This document shows positions 51,451 through 63,261 of a stretch of 64,000 nucleotides of DNA, one piece after another; the stretch's first letter is position 1, and every line of letters begins with the position of its first letter. The translations under genes were made by a program, and so were the position numbers. The DNA is from Epiperipatus broadwayi (taxonomy: Eukaryota > Onychophora > Udeonychophora > Euonychophora > Peripatidae), in the NCBI GenBank assembly GCA_028023455.1, contig JAQFVV010006256.1:1798001-1862000 (forward strand), in the 5' to 3' direction. The notes under the pieces are model-generated. The model did no database searches and was not told the DNA's origin. It saw only the letters and a list, made by a program, of their open reading frames with translations.

Positions 51451-51813
51451 GAACCTGTCATAAATGACAGTTAATTAAATACTTTGTTTCTTGTTTGAAA
51501 ATTTTGTTTTATACAAAAGCTAAATTATGTATGTAAAAGTGTTTTAATTTTAAAAAAAGAATTGACCGAAAACTTTTTTTTCTATTAAAAGAGATTTATG
51601 CTATTTACGTTTAAAATAAATCATTATGTTAAATCAGAGACAATTGGGTATTATGGGTGAAGCTGAAGTGTTAAGATCGGGTAGAAAAATGGACAAAAGG
51701 GATGGTCAGTATGTGTTTCCATTTTAGTAAAAAATAAATAAATAAGTCGAATAATAAATTTAGTTTAATGTAAGCGCTAGTTTGAAATAAAAAATAAAAT
51801 ATATGGTTTCAAA

Positions 51814-52560
51814 ATGGGAAAAGATATAGAGCTGGAGGAATTAATAAAAAGAGTAGAGGTGTTACAAAGGGACCATGAGAATATAAAAACATGGGTGTAC
51901 ATATATTTTAAAATCCCCAGTTAGTGGAAAATGAAGATATAACTGAGACACAGAGGATAATGAATATGATGCAAAAATTTGAGCAAAGTCAACAAGACCT
52001 CAAATAAGAATTGTATCAGAAACTTGAGCAAAGCCAGTTAGAACTCAAAGCAGAATTGAAGGACAAAATTAGTCAGGTTAAAGGAGAAATTAAGTAACTC
52101 AGAGCAGAAGTAAGAGACATAAGATGTGAAATAACAGATAAAGTAGAAACTTATGTAGATCAAAAGGCAGAAGATAGCGTTAAGCATAATAGCTTGGAAA
52201 TAAAATTAATAAAGATCAAAAATAAAATAAAACGGTTAAAATAAACGTTCGTATTCGTTTTAGATGGAGACTTAAAACAAAAAAAAAGTGTAGAAAAAAA
52301 TATTCTAATATTGAAGTAATACAGAGTTATGCTAGGTATCAAGGTTTTCTGACTTACAAAGTTGAAAATAGAATGGAAAGAGAAAGAGATAAAGTAATAA
52401 ATTATAAAAGTGGGATAGATAAGAGAGGAAAGTTAGTTTATATTATAGAGTTAGTATGTAGAAAGAAAGAACTGCCTGACAAAGTTTAAAAGTTAGTTAA
52501 GGGTCGGAATATTAAAGTAAACAGAAATAATGACCAGAAATGGAGTATGAGTTTAATATG
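51814..52560 (+). pseudogene. Degenerate gag-like coiled-coil frame
   Basis: From an ATG at 51814 the frame reads MGKDIELEELIKRVEVLQRD and breaks within 50 codons. After a shift, repeated Gln/Glu/Leu heptad-like sequence follows (QKFEQSQQDLK, QKLEQSQLELKAELKDKI) to about 52190. More broken Lys/Glu-rich pieces continue to 52560. The repetition of a 30-nt unit (GAGCAAAGYCARYWAGAACTCAA) suggests local duplication. Coiled-coil regions of this kind precede the capsid domain in many Ty3/gypsy and Pao gag proteins. No zinc knuckle, protease or polymerase remains. Confidence 0.5.
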
Positions 52561-53450
52561 ATTATTTTAACGTAGGTAAAAAGCCTGAATTAGAATTTCG
52601 CTATTTAAAATGATGGATTGTTTTGTCAAATAATAATGGATGCTTTGTAAAGTAAAAGATTTTTTTTCCCACACACATATTAATTAAGAAAGAAAATGCT
52701 CATAAATAAACAGTTCAAATAAATAAAAAAAATCAATCAATAACATCAACTTAAATAAATGGGTCAAATTAATGATGTAAAAGTAAAGTTGTAGGTTTAA
52801 ATAAATGAAAAGATAATGGAATTTCTAAAATAAAATTAAGTTAGTCAAATAGATATTTGTATAATAATGAATCACAATAAAGTAAAACAGTTTTTTTTCT
52901 GAGTACATGCAAGTTAAAATAAAATAGTTAATATACGTAAGTTAATAAAAGGAAGTAAATAAATGGTTTAAAGTAATCAAGTCCAATAAAATCTTTGTAT
53001 AATAATAAAGAGCAGTAAAATAAAATAGTTTTCTGAATATATGCATGTTAATACATAAGTTAAAGTAATGGGTTAAAATAATATTGTAATATAAATAAAT
53101 AATGTGAAATAATGTTTGTAATGGTTTGAAATAATATTGTAAGATTAGATTAATATAAATATGTTTAAAATAATGTTGATGTTAACTTAAAAATAATATT
53201 GTAAGATTAAAATAGATAGAATATAAACAATCTAAGTTGTATTAAGAGTGTAAGGATTGAAACTAAAGGGAATAAGGGTAGTATAGAAATGTTTTAGTTA
53301 AGGATAAGTTTAAAGCTGTCGACTGGATAAATTTTAATACCCCATAATGGATTGGCAGGGATCATTCCTCTTTTAAAATGTGCACTGGTGACAACCAGAG
53401 TAAGTCGTAAGTATCTTTTTCAGGGGAGAATCCCCATATCTCATACCTTG
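52561..53450 (+). other. AT-rich filler of the LTR element interior
   Basis: Repetitive WAAATAA-type sequence with phrases such as AGTTAATA and GTTTAAATAAATG recurring at irregular intervals. It replaces the pol region expected here. No coding potential. Confidence 0.5.
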
Positions 53451-53640
53451 TTTTCCAAAGCATAAGTTGAAAATGGACAGTTGAAAATTTCTGCCATTTG
53501 CAGCGACCTCTTCTTAGTCAAAGTCCAATCAAGAGAATCAGCAATCGTTTTCCAAAGCATAAGTCGAAAATGGACAGTTGAAAATTTCTGCCATTCACAG
53601 TGATCTCTTTTAGTCAAAGTCCAATCAAGAGAATCGGCAG
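53451..53640 (+). repeat. 97-bp tandem duplication in the LTR element interior
   Basis: TTTTCCAAAGCATAAG starts at 53451 and again at 53548. The two units (53451-53547 and 53548 to about 53640) match apart from several substitutions and a small indel. Translated on the minus strand each unit contains DSLDWTLTK, but the frame is not clearly retroviral. Confidence 0.9.
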
Positions 53641-53875
53641 ATGAAGCTTCATTTATAAAAGAACCCTGTGCCACAAAATTAGTTTGTCCTCGTGGTCACT
53701 ATCCAGAACTCAGAACATTGTAAGCAATGTTACCAGCATTGAAAGAAGAAAAGTATCACTGGAGATTGCCCTTGGTATGAAAAGCAAAAGATATCAAAAA
53801 GCAAACTTAGAAAATAATAAATTAAGAATTAAAGTTGTCAGAGATAAAATGGTCAAAAATAGACGCATTTTACTC

Positions 53876-53896
53876 TCAAAGGGGGTGTGTGTGTAA
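53876..53896 (+). other. Polypurine tract before 3' LTR
   Basis: AAAGGGGG followed by TGTGTGTGTAA lies directly against the 3' LTR start. A purine run at this position primes plus-strand synthesis in LTR elements. Confidence 0.55.
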
Positions 53897-55412
53897 TGTA
53901 CCAATATTGATTTTGGCACATATAATTTTATCTAAAAAAATTATTAAAATAATCTTTCATAAAAGAAAAACGTAAAATTAAATGTTGAAGAGTTTATTAC
54001 AGTTTGTTTTCGAAAAGAATAAGAATCAAATAGTTTTCTATCGTTAGTTTTTGAAATAAAAGCTGCAATTAATTAGTCAGAAGGGGAGAGGGGTATTTCA
54101 TTAGAAAAAGTCAAACTAAAAGTTTTATAAAGGGAAGTAAACAGTTTTTCTTATTAGTATTCATAAAATATAAATAATTTAAAGTTTACAAAATAAAAAT
54201 CTCTTTTCATTCAAATTAAAGAAAAAATAATCTTAAAACTAGTAATATATGTGCGTATATATGTGCGATTGTCAATAATAGAATAAAGGTATGCGTAATA
54301 AATGTTATTATAAATAAATGAAAGTTAAAGAAGATTATCATTAAAAAACATGGCAATGGCTATTAATTAAAAATATAAAACAACACTTCTGCATGGCTAT
54401 TACTAATTAAACAATATTCTAAAACACGTTGTCAAAGGATTATCAATGAAATTTCGACAACCGATATTGCCGGAGGATATCAAAAAGAAAAACACTTCGC
54501 AGGTATAAATAGTAAAATTTTATCGGATAAAGAGTTCAGTTCAGAAATTAATTGAGTCAGTTAAGTCAAGAGAGGACAATCAGTTGAGTTAATTGTATCC
54601 TGAAACAAAATGCAGTGCTGAGCCACTTTTGGGAACACACATTTTCAGTCTGAAGTCCGATAAAAACAGCAAGATCTGCCCGTGAAATAATGTCAGTGTA
54701 GCTTCTTAGAAAATCTCCATCAGTATTTAATTGTCTCCAATAGTAATAATCATGAATAATAAGGAAACTCATCAAGGAAATGTCCCAGCCAGCTGGAAGA
54801 AGCAACAAAAAAGAAGAAAACAAAGTTCTAAATCTACGTTCAAAATCCTAGGTAAAACATTTGCTTATTTTCGTTTATACCATAATAGCCATTGCATTAA
54901 AATTCATAAAGCCTCCAGAGACAGTATTAATTTAAAATATGTGTGTGTTATATTAGTTTAAAAAAAATTATAAGGATGTTTAAATTTAATAAATTAATGT
55001 TAGTTAAAAAATTGTCTTAAAATTTAAACTCTATTTGTTGGTCAATTCTTTTTATCAATTCCTCGTACCAATTCTTTTATTAATTCTTTCACCATTAATT
55101 ATGTATAATCTGTTAGTGATTACAAATAGCTGAACTAGTCGTGGATATTTAGGCATTGAGTTAGTGGCCATTGCTCAAAGCGCATTATTTATTCATTCTT
55201 GGATAATCAACTGGTGCCTGTGTTTATACACAAACAAAAAAAGTGCTTTGAACGTGGTGTGTACTAAACAGCTGAGAAGAAGCTATGTCCTGGAAAGGTA
55301 ATCCTAGTTATATATCTTTTATAGCTATCGTTTTGGCATACATACTTTCCGAGTATGTTCTTCTCTGCCTAAGAGGCCAGTGTGTCAAAGACTCATATTT
55401 GAATCTGGTACA
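53897..55412 (+). repeat. 3' LTR, with the empty F1 target site
   Basis: 1516 bp, TGTACC...GGTACA. It matches the 5' LTR throughout with scattered substitutions, so the element is not recent. The empty F1 target TTTATACACAAAC is at 55223-55235. Its TATA box is at 54504. Confidence 0.92.
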
Positions 55413-55507
55413 ATATATATATATATATATAACTTGTACCATTAAATGTCTGTATTTTTAAATCATATAATAATTCAAACAAATATATTTAACACAGTAT
55501 TTGTTTG

Positions 55508-55586
<79 letters not shown>

Positions 55587-56744
55587 TATGCTGATTGGTT
55601 ACACTTCATTATATACTTAATATTAAATCAGATTATGTTATCTATTTTATATTTTGTATTGTGAATTAATCCATTCAAGATCATATGTGCCATAAAGTCC
55701 ACCTGAATTTTTCTGCACATGCTACTTTAATTTTTATTTCTAACACTCAATATATATATATATATATATGCTAACAAAATCCATTTCTTACTGTTTCTAA
55801 CCTTTTCATTATTGTATAAGATTATTTATTTAAAATATTTTATACATCTTTCTCTCTATAGATATTAAACAGAATAGTCTGGAATAAACTCTACAATATT
55901 TAATATACCAATATAAAAATCTATAGCCAGCTTATGACAATGTATGCCATCCTAAGCAACATTTAACAGTTAAGTGCAGTTCAGAAGATGTATACTACCT
56001 TAAGTTAGCTATAGCTATATTTTTTATATTCGCATATTGAATATTGTAGATATATTTCAGAGTATTTTGACTATTATATTTATTTTATCTTATTTGCATA
56101 TGTGTGTTTTATTATAGGCAGTTACTACCATATCACATACAAACTTCCAAATTATTTATTCTATTAGATTCAAACTTTTTTTAAAATCAAAAATTGCTCT
56201 CAAGCTCATGTATTTTTACACTTTTGATCCATGAGACTTTCCATAAATACATACCCCTAATATTAAATGCTTTAACTATCATGTTATAATTTAATTTATT
56301 ATCATTCTGCTTTCTCTTAAATCTAAATAACAAATTTCATTTTTTTAAAGTTCTCAAGTACAATTTACTCTGTTTTATTTAATTCTTCAAACACATTATC
56401 AATAATAATCAATAAAGACATACAAAAATATCTTATATTGTACAAATGCCCAGTTTTATAATGCTTCAATATAGTAACATTTATTTTATTTTTATTTTTT
56501 GCTAAAATAAACTACAAACAATTGCACTTACTGAAAGATTCATGGACTAAATTTTTGTCATTTTATATTCATTATCTCTAAACATAATTATAATATTATT
56601 GATCCATGTTAATATACCACAAATACTTATGTGTATTTTAATAATTCATCAATTATTTTTATTAATTTTTTTCTATTCACTGATCCATATACTGTAATTC
56701 CTTTACATTAACATAAACTTTATTTATTAAGAAAATATACATTA
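55413..56744. other. Unassigned DNA with (TA)n tracts and a hairpin
   Basis: TA tracts lie at 55413-55431, 55512-55584 and 55752-55770. A hairpin formed by AATTCAAACAAATA and TATTTGTTTGAATT spans 55473-55511. Otherwise nothing was recognised. Confidence 0.55.
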
Positions 56745-57833
56745 AGAATTGACATGTGGAATGTTAGACCTTTGAGAAGAGCTGGGAAACTGGAAAATTT
56801 AAAAAGAAAGTTGTGTATAAATAATATTGATGTTATAGAATTAAATGAAGTGAGATGGGAAGAATAATGAAGTAAATAGTGGAGGTGTGAAGTTATTTTA
56901 TTCAGGTGATCAATTAGTAGAGTTCACATTGCTGTTGGGAAGAGAATTTGGAATAGTGTGGCAAAAGTTAATTGTATTGATGATAGGCTGATGATGATGA
57001 TGAGACTAAATGTAAATCCTAGGGATTTTGTAATCATACAAGTTTATGTACCATCTACTAATCATGACAATATTGAAATTAATGAAATACATGAGAAGAT
57101 AGAGGAAATTATCTAATGTATAGAAAAAATGCATGTACATTGCTATTGGGGATTGGAATGCTGTTGTGGAGAAAGGTATCGAAGGAAAAATTGTTAGAAA
57201 TTATGGTATTGGAAAAAGAAATAAAAGAGGTAGCTGGCTTGTACAATTTTGTAAGGAGAATGGGGTTGTGATTATAAATACAGCTCCACATGATAGAGAA
57301 CATTATCAAATTGATTATATATTGATTCAGGAAGGATAAAATAAGAATTCAAATGCTTTGACTGGTGCTGATATAAACTCATATCATAATTTAGTTATAG
57401 TTAAATTAAAATTGAGTTTAAAAAGAATTCAAAGAGAGAAAAGATATTTGAGATGAAACTTGGATAAATGATTAGAAATGAAAAAAGAATATTTGTTTAA
57501 TAGGTGAAAATAAAAAATTACATTTTGAATTGCAAGTATCAAATTAACTCAACCCATATCTTTGACACCACGCACTTTAGATAAATATAGTAATGACTAT
57601 TATTAATCATTTACTAAACTAGAGATTGTCTCTAGCGCAGATATAAATGTTAAAGCTCAATTAAAGATTAATATATCTGATTTTTTAAAATTAAACACAC
57701 AAACCCATGGAGTTATTTACATTTCTTTTTCCCACATGTAATATCTTTATAAATATATTAACTAACCTCAATATTACCACATATTTTTTTAAAATTCATA
57801 TAAATAAAGATGCAATAAAAGAAAAAATAACCC

Positions 57834-57868
57834 CCAAAATGCATTTTGAACCAGCACTCATCAGTTGG
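57834..57868 (-). ncRNA. Hammerhead motif with intact core but broken stem II
   Basis: On the minus strand: CCAA, core CTGATGA (perfect), GTGCTGGTTC, AAA, palindromic ATGCAT, T, TTGG. The 3' strand of stem II, present as GCAC in the opposite copy, has been lost here, so this copy should not fold properly. Confidence 0.5.
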
Positions 57869-58410
57869 TCTAGGTCACTATCATATATATATATATTTAT
57901 TCTATGAAAAACATTTATCTATATTAAATAATTAAATTTTGAATTGCAAGTGTCAAATTAACTCAATCCATATCTACCATCCACTTTAAATAAATATAAT
58001 AAAGACTATTATTAATCATTTACTAAACTGGCAATTGTCTCTAGCAAAGATATAAACTTTAAAACTCAATTATATGAATTTAAAAGAATATGTGGTAATA
58101 TTGAGGTTATTTAATAGATTTATAAAGGTATTACACATGGGAAAAAAATTTGAATAACTCTATGTGTTTGGGTGTTAAAATTAATCAGATATATTAATCT
58201 TTAATTGAGTTTTAAAGTTTATATCTATGCTAGAGACAATCTCTAGTTTAGTAAATGATTAATAATAATCATTACTATATTTATTTAAAGTGGATGGTGT
58301 CAAAGATGTGGATTGAATTAATTTGACACTTGCAATTCAAAATATAATTATTTAATATAAATAAATATTTTTCATGTAATAAAGATATATATGAGAGATA
58401 GTAACCTGGA

Positions 58411-58449
58411 CCAACTAATGAGTGCTCGTTCGCACAAAATGCATCTTGG
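58411..58449 (+). ncRNA. Hammerhead motif with complete architecture
   Basis: Stem I CCAA (58411-58414)/TTGG (58446-58449); core CTAATGA; stem II GTGC (58422-58425)/GCAC (58432-58435); AAA for GAA; palindromic ATGCAT as stem III; cleavage-site C at 58445. G5 and G12 are changed to A. Each position altered here is canonical in the minus-strand copy or in the related motif at 42078. Confidence 0.6.
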
Positions 58450-60950
58450 GGGTCATTTCTCTTTTATTGTATCTTTTTTATATGAATTTAAAAGAATGTA
58501 TGGTAATATTGAGATTATTTAATATATTTATGAAAATAAAAAAGATTATTAAAATGATGAATGTATTAATACTCCTGAGAAGTGTTAGTGTAGAATTAAA
58601 GAAGGATTTTAAAAAACAGTAATAAAATGAAATGGGTATTATTTGGGTAGGGAAAGCTAAATGACCTTGGATAACTGAAGGTATGTTGGAAAAGATGGAA
58701 GTATAAAAAATATGGAAGAAAGTAAATACTGAGGAAGGGCGAAGTGCATATAGAAAAAATAATAATGAACTAAGAAGAGAAATAGATTTAGCAAAAGAAA
58801 AATGATTGAAGCAAGATTGTAGAGAGAAATACTACAGCAGGTGAAAAGATATGATCTTGTATTTGATACAATAAGAAATGTCACTTGGAATAAAAAAACA
58901 TGGGTAACAAGTGAGATTGCAGGTAAGAATGTAAAGAGATTAACTGATAGAAATGATATATTAAAAAGATGGAAAGAATATCTTTAGTGTTTGTTTAGAA
59001 GAGAAGATAATTTAATTAATTATGAATTTGAAAATGAAGAAGGTATTGAAGTATATGGACATTTTGACAGATGAAGTAATAAAGTCAATTGCACAAATGA
59101 AGGATGCTAAGGCTGTTGGATTTGATGCAATACCTATAGACGTTTTTAAAAGAAATGGTAAAATTTATTAAGAAGGAAATAGTTGGAGTTTGCATTTGAT
59201 ATGTAACAATGATGTTTGGCCTGAAGACTTTTTAAGCACTATAATGATTCCAATTGCTAAAAAATGTGAAGAATACAGAACAATAAGTTTGTTATCTCAT
59301 GCTTCTAAAGTTTTATTGAAGATTTTTATTCAAAGAATTTATGGGTAAGTAAAGTATTATATTGAAGAAGGGCAGTTTGGTTTTCAGAAAGAGAAAAGTA
59401 CGAAAGATGCTATTGGTATTATTAGAATAATTTTAGAGTGATATATTGAAAAAGATAAAGGAATTAATATATGTTTTCTGGATTTGGAAAAAGCATTTGA
59501 TAGAGTAATCTGTAATAAACTTATGATCATCCTAAAAGATAAAGAAGTATTTTGGAAAGAAGGAAGAGTGATTTGGAATATGTATACTGGACAAAAATAA
59601 GAATTAAATCGGGGAATAATGAGACTGATGAAGTAAATATAGAAAGTGGGGGTAAGGCAAGGATGCAGCATGTCACCTATTCTTTTTAATATTTATTTAG
59701 AAGGCATGCTAAATAATTATTTACATTATGAAAGAGCAAATATTGGAGATAGAATAATAAAATCCATAAGATTTGCAGATGATGTGGTTTTTATAGCTGA
59801 GGATCAAAAGTGTCTTCAGAATATGTTGAATAAATTGGAAGAAGGATGTATGGAATATGGAATAAAGATTAATGTTAAGAAGATAAAGTGTTTATAAATA
59901 GGGAGAAATGAAAAAAGAGACTGCAAATTGAAATCCTTGATAACATAGTTTAACAGATTTAGATATTTGTATAGTCGGTTGAGTGCGGATAGAAGAAGTA
60001 AAGATAAAAAAAAATAGCATTGGCAAAGGAGGCATTTATTAAGAGAATGAAAATATATTGTGGATTTTTGAAAAGAGAATTAAGAAAGAGATTAATTAAA
60101 TGCTATGTATAGTGTGTACTAATGTATGGTTGTGAAACATGGCCAATAAGTAATAAAATTAGAACAGATTGCCAGCCTTTGAGATTTGGATATGGAGAAA
60201 AATGGAAACAAATCAGTTAGATTAATAGGATAACACATGAAATTTTGAAACGAGCAAATGACAAAAGAAGTTTTGAATAGAGCAAATGAAAAAAGAAGAT
60301 TGATTGAAGAAATCAGAGAAATTGAATTGGACATATATAAGAAAAAAATATTGTTTAAAGAAAGATGTTTTGGAAGGAATCATGAGTGGAAGTAAGAAAA
60401 AAGAATGTAAGAGATTGCCATTGTTCATTTATATAAGAGATGGGAAAAGTTATGTGAAATTGAAGAGCTGGTCAATAAAGAGAATGGTATAAAAATGGGT
60501 GAATTGATTATGTGACTATTTAAGGACCTGACCATTTGACAGAATATTGTTGTTGATGATGAATCTATGATGTCATTAACTTGACATTAAGGTTTATGTC
60601 AAAACTAAATGGGGATTTCTTAAAAATTAATTTTTCAGCACAATACTGATGTAAATATTTTTCTGAAGTTTCATCATTCTTCTAATAATGCATATCTTCT
60701 TACAAGACGTGCACTTACATTGATTATTAATAGAATGCATTGTAAATATAATATGATTAATTTTGTCTCAGTCCATCTTCTATAACAAAAAACTTTCATT
60801 GAAAATAGTTCATGTTATCGCAACCACAATTAGGATAAATAAGTTTTATGTTTGCAATGTTTATAAATCTAATACAAACTATCCAGGATATATAAGACTG
60901 TCAACTTTTGAAATAGATAGTTTTAAATAGTATGTACTTATTAGAATTCC

Positions 60951-63020
60951 ATGCAAAGAGGAACATTTCATTTGGACAGAAGCAAAACAGAAACAACTAC
61001 AGGATTATGCTTTGATTCAACAAAAAATGGTTTAACATTACCTTCTAAACTATTGATATGGAATAATTTCCCCTATAGACAACATATACCAAGCCTACTC
61101 ACTTTTGGAATTCATATTACTTTAATTGAAAGTTATCATTTTCTGAGATGAAATTTAAGGCAAGCTAGCTGGAATCAGTATATTGGATATCCTAAAAAAA
61201 TACTAGTAGAATTTGTCTTTCGCCCCTTTTTTATGATATATTTAACAAATTCATTATAACAGCTGCCCTTTCGAATATTGAAAGCAATTTATTCCAGTTT
61301 GGAACAAAACTAGAAATGATCTTTATAGCCAATATTTTCTTACCAATGACCTAGAAATTATTACCAAACAAAAAAGCAAAATATTACAAGATCAATTTAT
61401 AAGACTTGTCATTTTTATAAAAGCTTGAGCTTGGTGGATATAAAGTTACTTATGAGATTGCCAATCTTATATGTCAATTTTCTCAATCCAAGATTAAGAG
61501 AATAAGAAAAAGCATCCTTAAAATAGAATTACAAGCTTCTCTTTAATAATGTTCCACTAATAGCAATCTAATAAAAGCTATAAATATTTATAAATTTGAA
61601 CTTGCACTTGTTTGCTTTAAACCAGAAAAGGCTCAGGAGCAAATAGAATACTTTTAGGGTTTTAGAAAAAGTTAGTATCTAAAACCAAAACATTGTTGGT
61701 AAAATCATTCACTTATATTATTCATATAGAAAATTCTAAAAAAATTGGCATTAAAGCAAAACATAGCAGTACTAAAAACAAATAAAGCTAATAATGGTAA
61801 AAAAATTCACCATCATCATTTTTATATGTTACCTACATGATTTAAAAAAAAATAATATTGATAAGAATTTTGCCAATAATTAAGAATTATCTATCCTGAT
61901 ACAATTACTAGAGAATTGTCCTCTGTACACAAACACTGTATAGATTTTAGACATTTCAGGAATACTCTCCTGACTCAAATTAATTACTTTTACAGCAAGA
62001 ATGTCTCGAACAATTCATTTTGAAAAGTTTTTAAAATAAATTAAAAACTGGTACAATCTTTACTGATTTATCTTCAACTTTTGATTCTGTTAGGAAAACA
62101 TGAACTTTTACTCAATGTTTTAAAAACCCTTAAATGCAGAAAAACTGTTAATTTACTTGACAAAATATTCTCCAATAGGAAAATTCAAAAAACACTAAAA
62201 AGAATCAACATTTTGTAGACTGATCTTTCACATGGTTCACTTTTCTCACCTACTTTATTTAATAATTCATCAGTTATTTTTCAAAGCAGATTTAGGAAAT
62301 ATATTTATGCTAATAATATTGCTTTGACTTCTCAAAATAAATTATTTTTTAAAATAAAAAGTCTTTCAGTAAAGACATGAAAATATTGAAAATATTTTTC
62401 AAAAACTGGAATCTTATTCCTAACTAAAAAAGACAGTATGGTCAAGTTTTTCATTTAAATATCAAAAAGTTATCTCATAATGGGAATATAACCTTTTGCA
62501 ATAATAGATTGAAACACTATCCTATGTTATTTATGAATAAACTTGAATCATAGTCTAGCTTTTCTCAGCTAAAATTAAATCATAATTAATTTTTAAAAAT
62601 AACATCTTGGAAAGCTTTTTAAGTATTATAATATTCTGTTGGTAAATGTTGTGGCCTTGTCTGAAAAAAATTTTCTCACATTAAATTTCAGAATACTCAA
62701 TTAAACATCACCATGAAAAATATTAATAAGTACATTCAAATTGATTCCTTTGCAATGAGTTTTCATTTTTTGCTATGCTCACCAGATATTAGAAGTTGCT
62801 TAAAAGAAAATATATAAAAGCTGTTAAGTAAATTGGACTTACTAGAAACACAAAATGTAGTTTCATCATTTAAGATTTAATTCAAATCATGTTTCAAACA
62901 TTTTTTTTTTTACATCCAGCAATAAAACTGCCTGGATTCAATCTTCATAAGTGCAAAATTGAATTTCATCAATAAATTTGGGACAATCCATGTTTGCTGT
63001 ACTTGTTTGCTTCATAAATT
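60951..63020 (+). pseudogene. Jockey-like LINE relic
   Basis: Heavily broken plus frames in family order. The end of the endonuclease appears in 60951-61151 (GLCFDSTKNGLTLPSKLL, NNFPYRQHIPSLLTFGIHI). A linker follows (PVWNKTRNDLYSQYFLTNDL near 61300). RT pieces: IFTDLSSTFDSVRK (about 62057-62099), LLNVLKTLKCRKTVNLLDK, SHGSLFSPTLFNN, and the catalytic box as IYANNIALTSQNK (about 62302-62340), where the usual Asp-Asp has become Asn-Asn. The C-terminal hallmark LPGFNLHKCKIEFHQ sits near 62930. Dozens of stops make this the oldest LINE copy in the window. Jockey-type elements of this shape are common in arthropods. Confidence 0.8.
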
Positions 63021-63261
63021 ACAACTGCCAGCCATTAATTAATTAATTAATGATAAATTAATGACAGTTCAGTTTATGCTTACAGGAAAGAATTGAAGGA
63101 TTTAATAAAGCTTACTAGTTTGTTAATAGTTAATTAAACTCACAAAAAAATTCACAAACTAAGTAAATAAAAATAGATATTAAATTATGCACTATCATAA
63201 TGTCTTTATATATATAATATTTAAATAAATGTATATTGTCTATACCAAATTTAAAGTAATA

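Larger units (their letters stand above)
49477..55412 (+). mobile_element. LTR retrotransposon with gag-only interior
   Basis: Two long direct repeats (49477-51428 and 53897-55412) begin with AGTACC or TGTACC and end GGTACA, with flanking ATAT on both sides inside what was a (TA)n tract. Their sequences align along their whole length apart from a nested foldback in the left copy and an extra 12 bp or so in the right. The interior of about 2.5 kb has a primer-site candidate, a broken coiled-coil gag-like frame, AT-rich filler, a 97-bp tandem duplication and a polypurine tract. No protease, reverse transcriptase or integrase is visible, so it would need enzymes from another element. Most like Ty3/gypsy; clade not provable here. 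Confidence 0.92.
57518..58530. mobile_element. 1013-bp hammerhead-bearing inverted repeat (family B)
   Basis: A perfect 13-bp duplication TGAAAATAAAAAA flanks it (57505-57517 and 58531-58543), inside the LINE. The left half is a repeat unit with a 412-bp period, since TGAATTGCAAG recurs at about 57525 and 57937. The second, truncated unit meets an inverted copy near 58075, which runs to the right end. Hammerheads lie at 57834-57868 (minus) and 58411-58449 (plus). Tandem hammerhead units of about 400 bp are known as metazoan retrozymes; here a partial tandem dimer is joined to its inverse. There is no coding frame. Confidence 0.88.
56745..60563 (+). pseudogene. Decayed LINE (endonuclease plus RT), interrupted by a foldback
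   Basis: Many plus-strand frame breaks but conserved order. Endonuclease: RIDMWNVRPLRRAGKLENLK at the start, LNEVRWEE, then VIIQVYVPSTNHD, YIAIGDWNAVVEKG, NYGIGKRNKRGSWLVQFCKE and YQIDYILIQEG (57304-57336). The 57518-58530 foldback interrupts it. RT: MKDAKAVGFDAIPIDVFK, ISLLSHASKVLLKIF, CFLDLEKAFDRV (about 59475), GVRQGCSMSPILFNIYLEGM (59646), RFADDVVFIAED (about 59768) and YGIKINVKKIK. The C-terminus keeps LMYGCETWPISNK. The copy ends GTTGTTGATGATGA near 60563. The type resembles 'craniofacial development protein 2'-like LINEs. It is older than the RTE at 42 kb. Confidence 0.9.

Noticed and set aside
53684-53896. 70-codon basic frame before the 3' LTR
   Set aside because: Lysine/arginine-rich but without any motif; it overlaps the polypurine tract and is probably chance or a deleted pol end.
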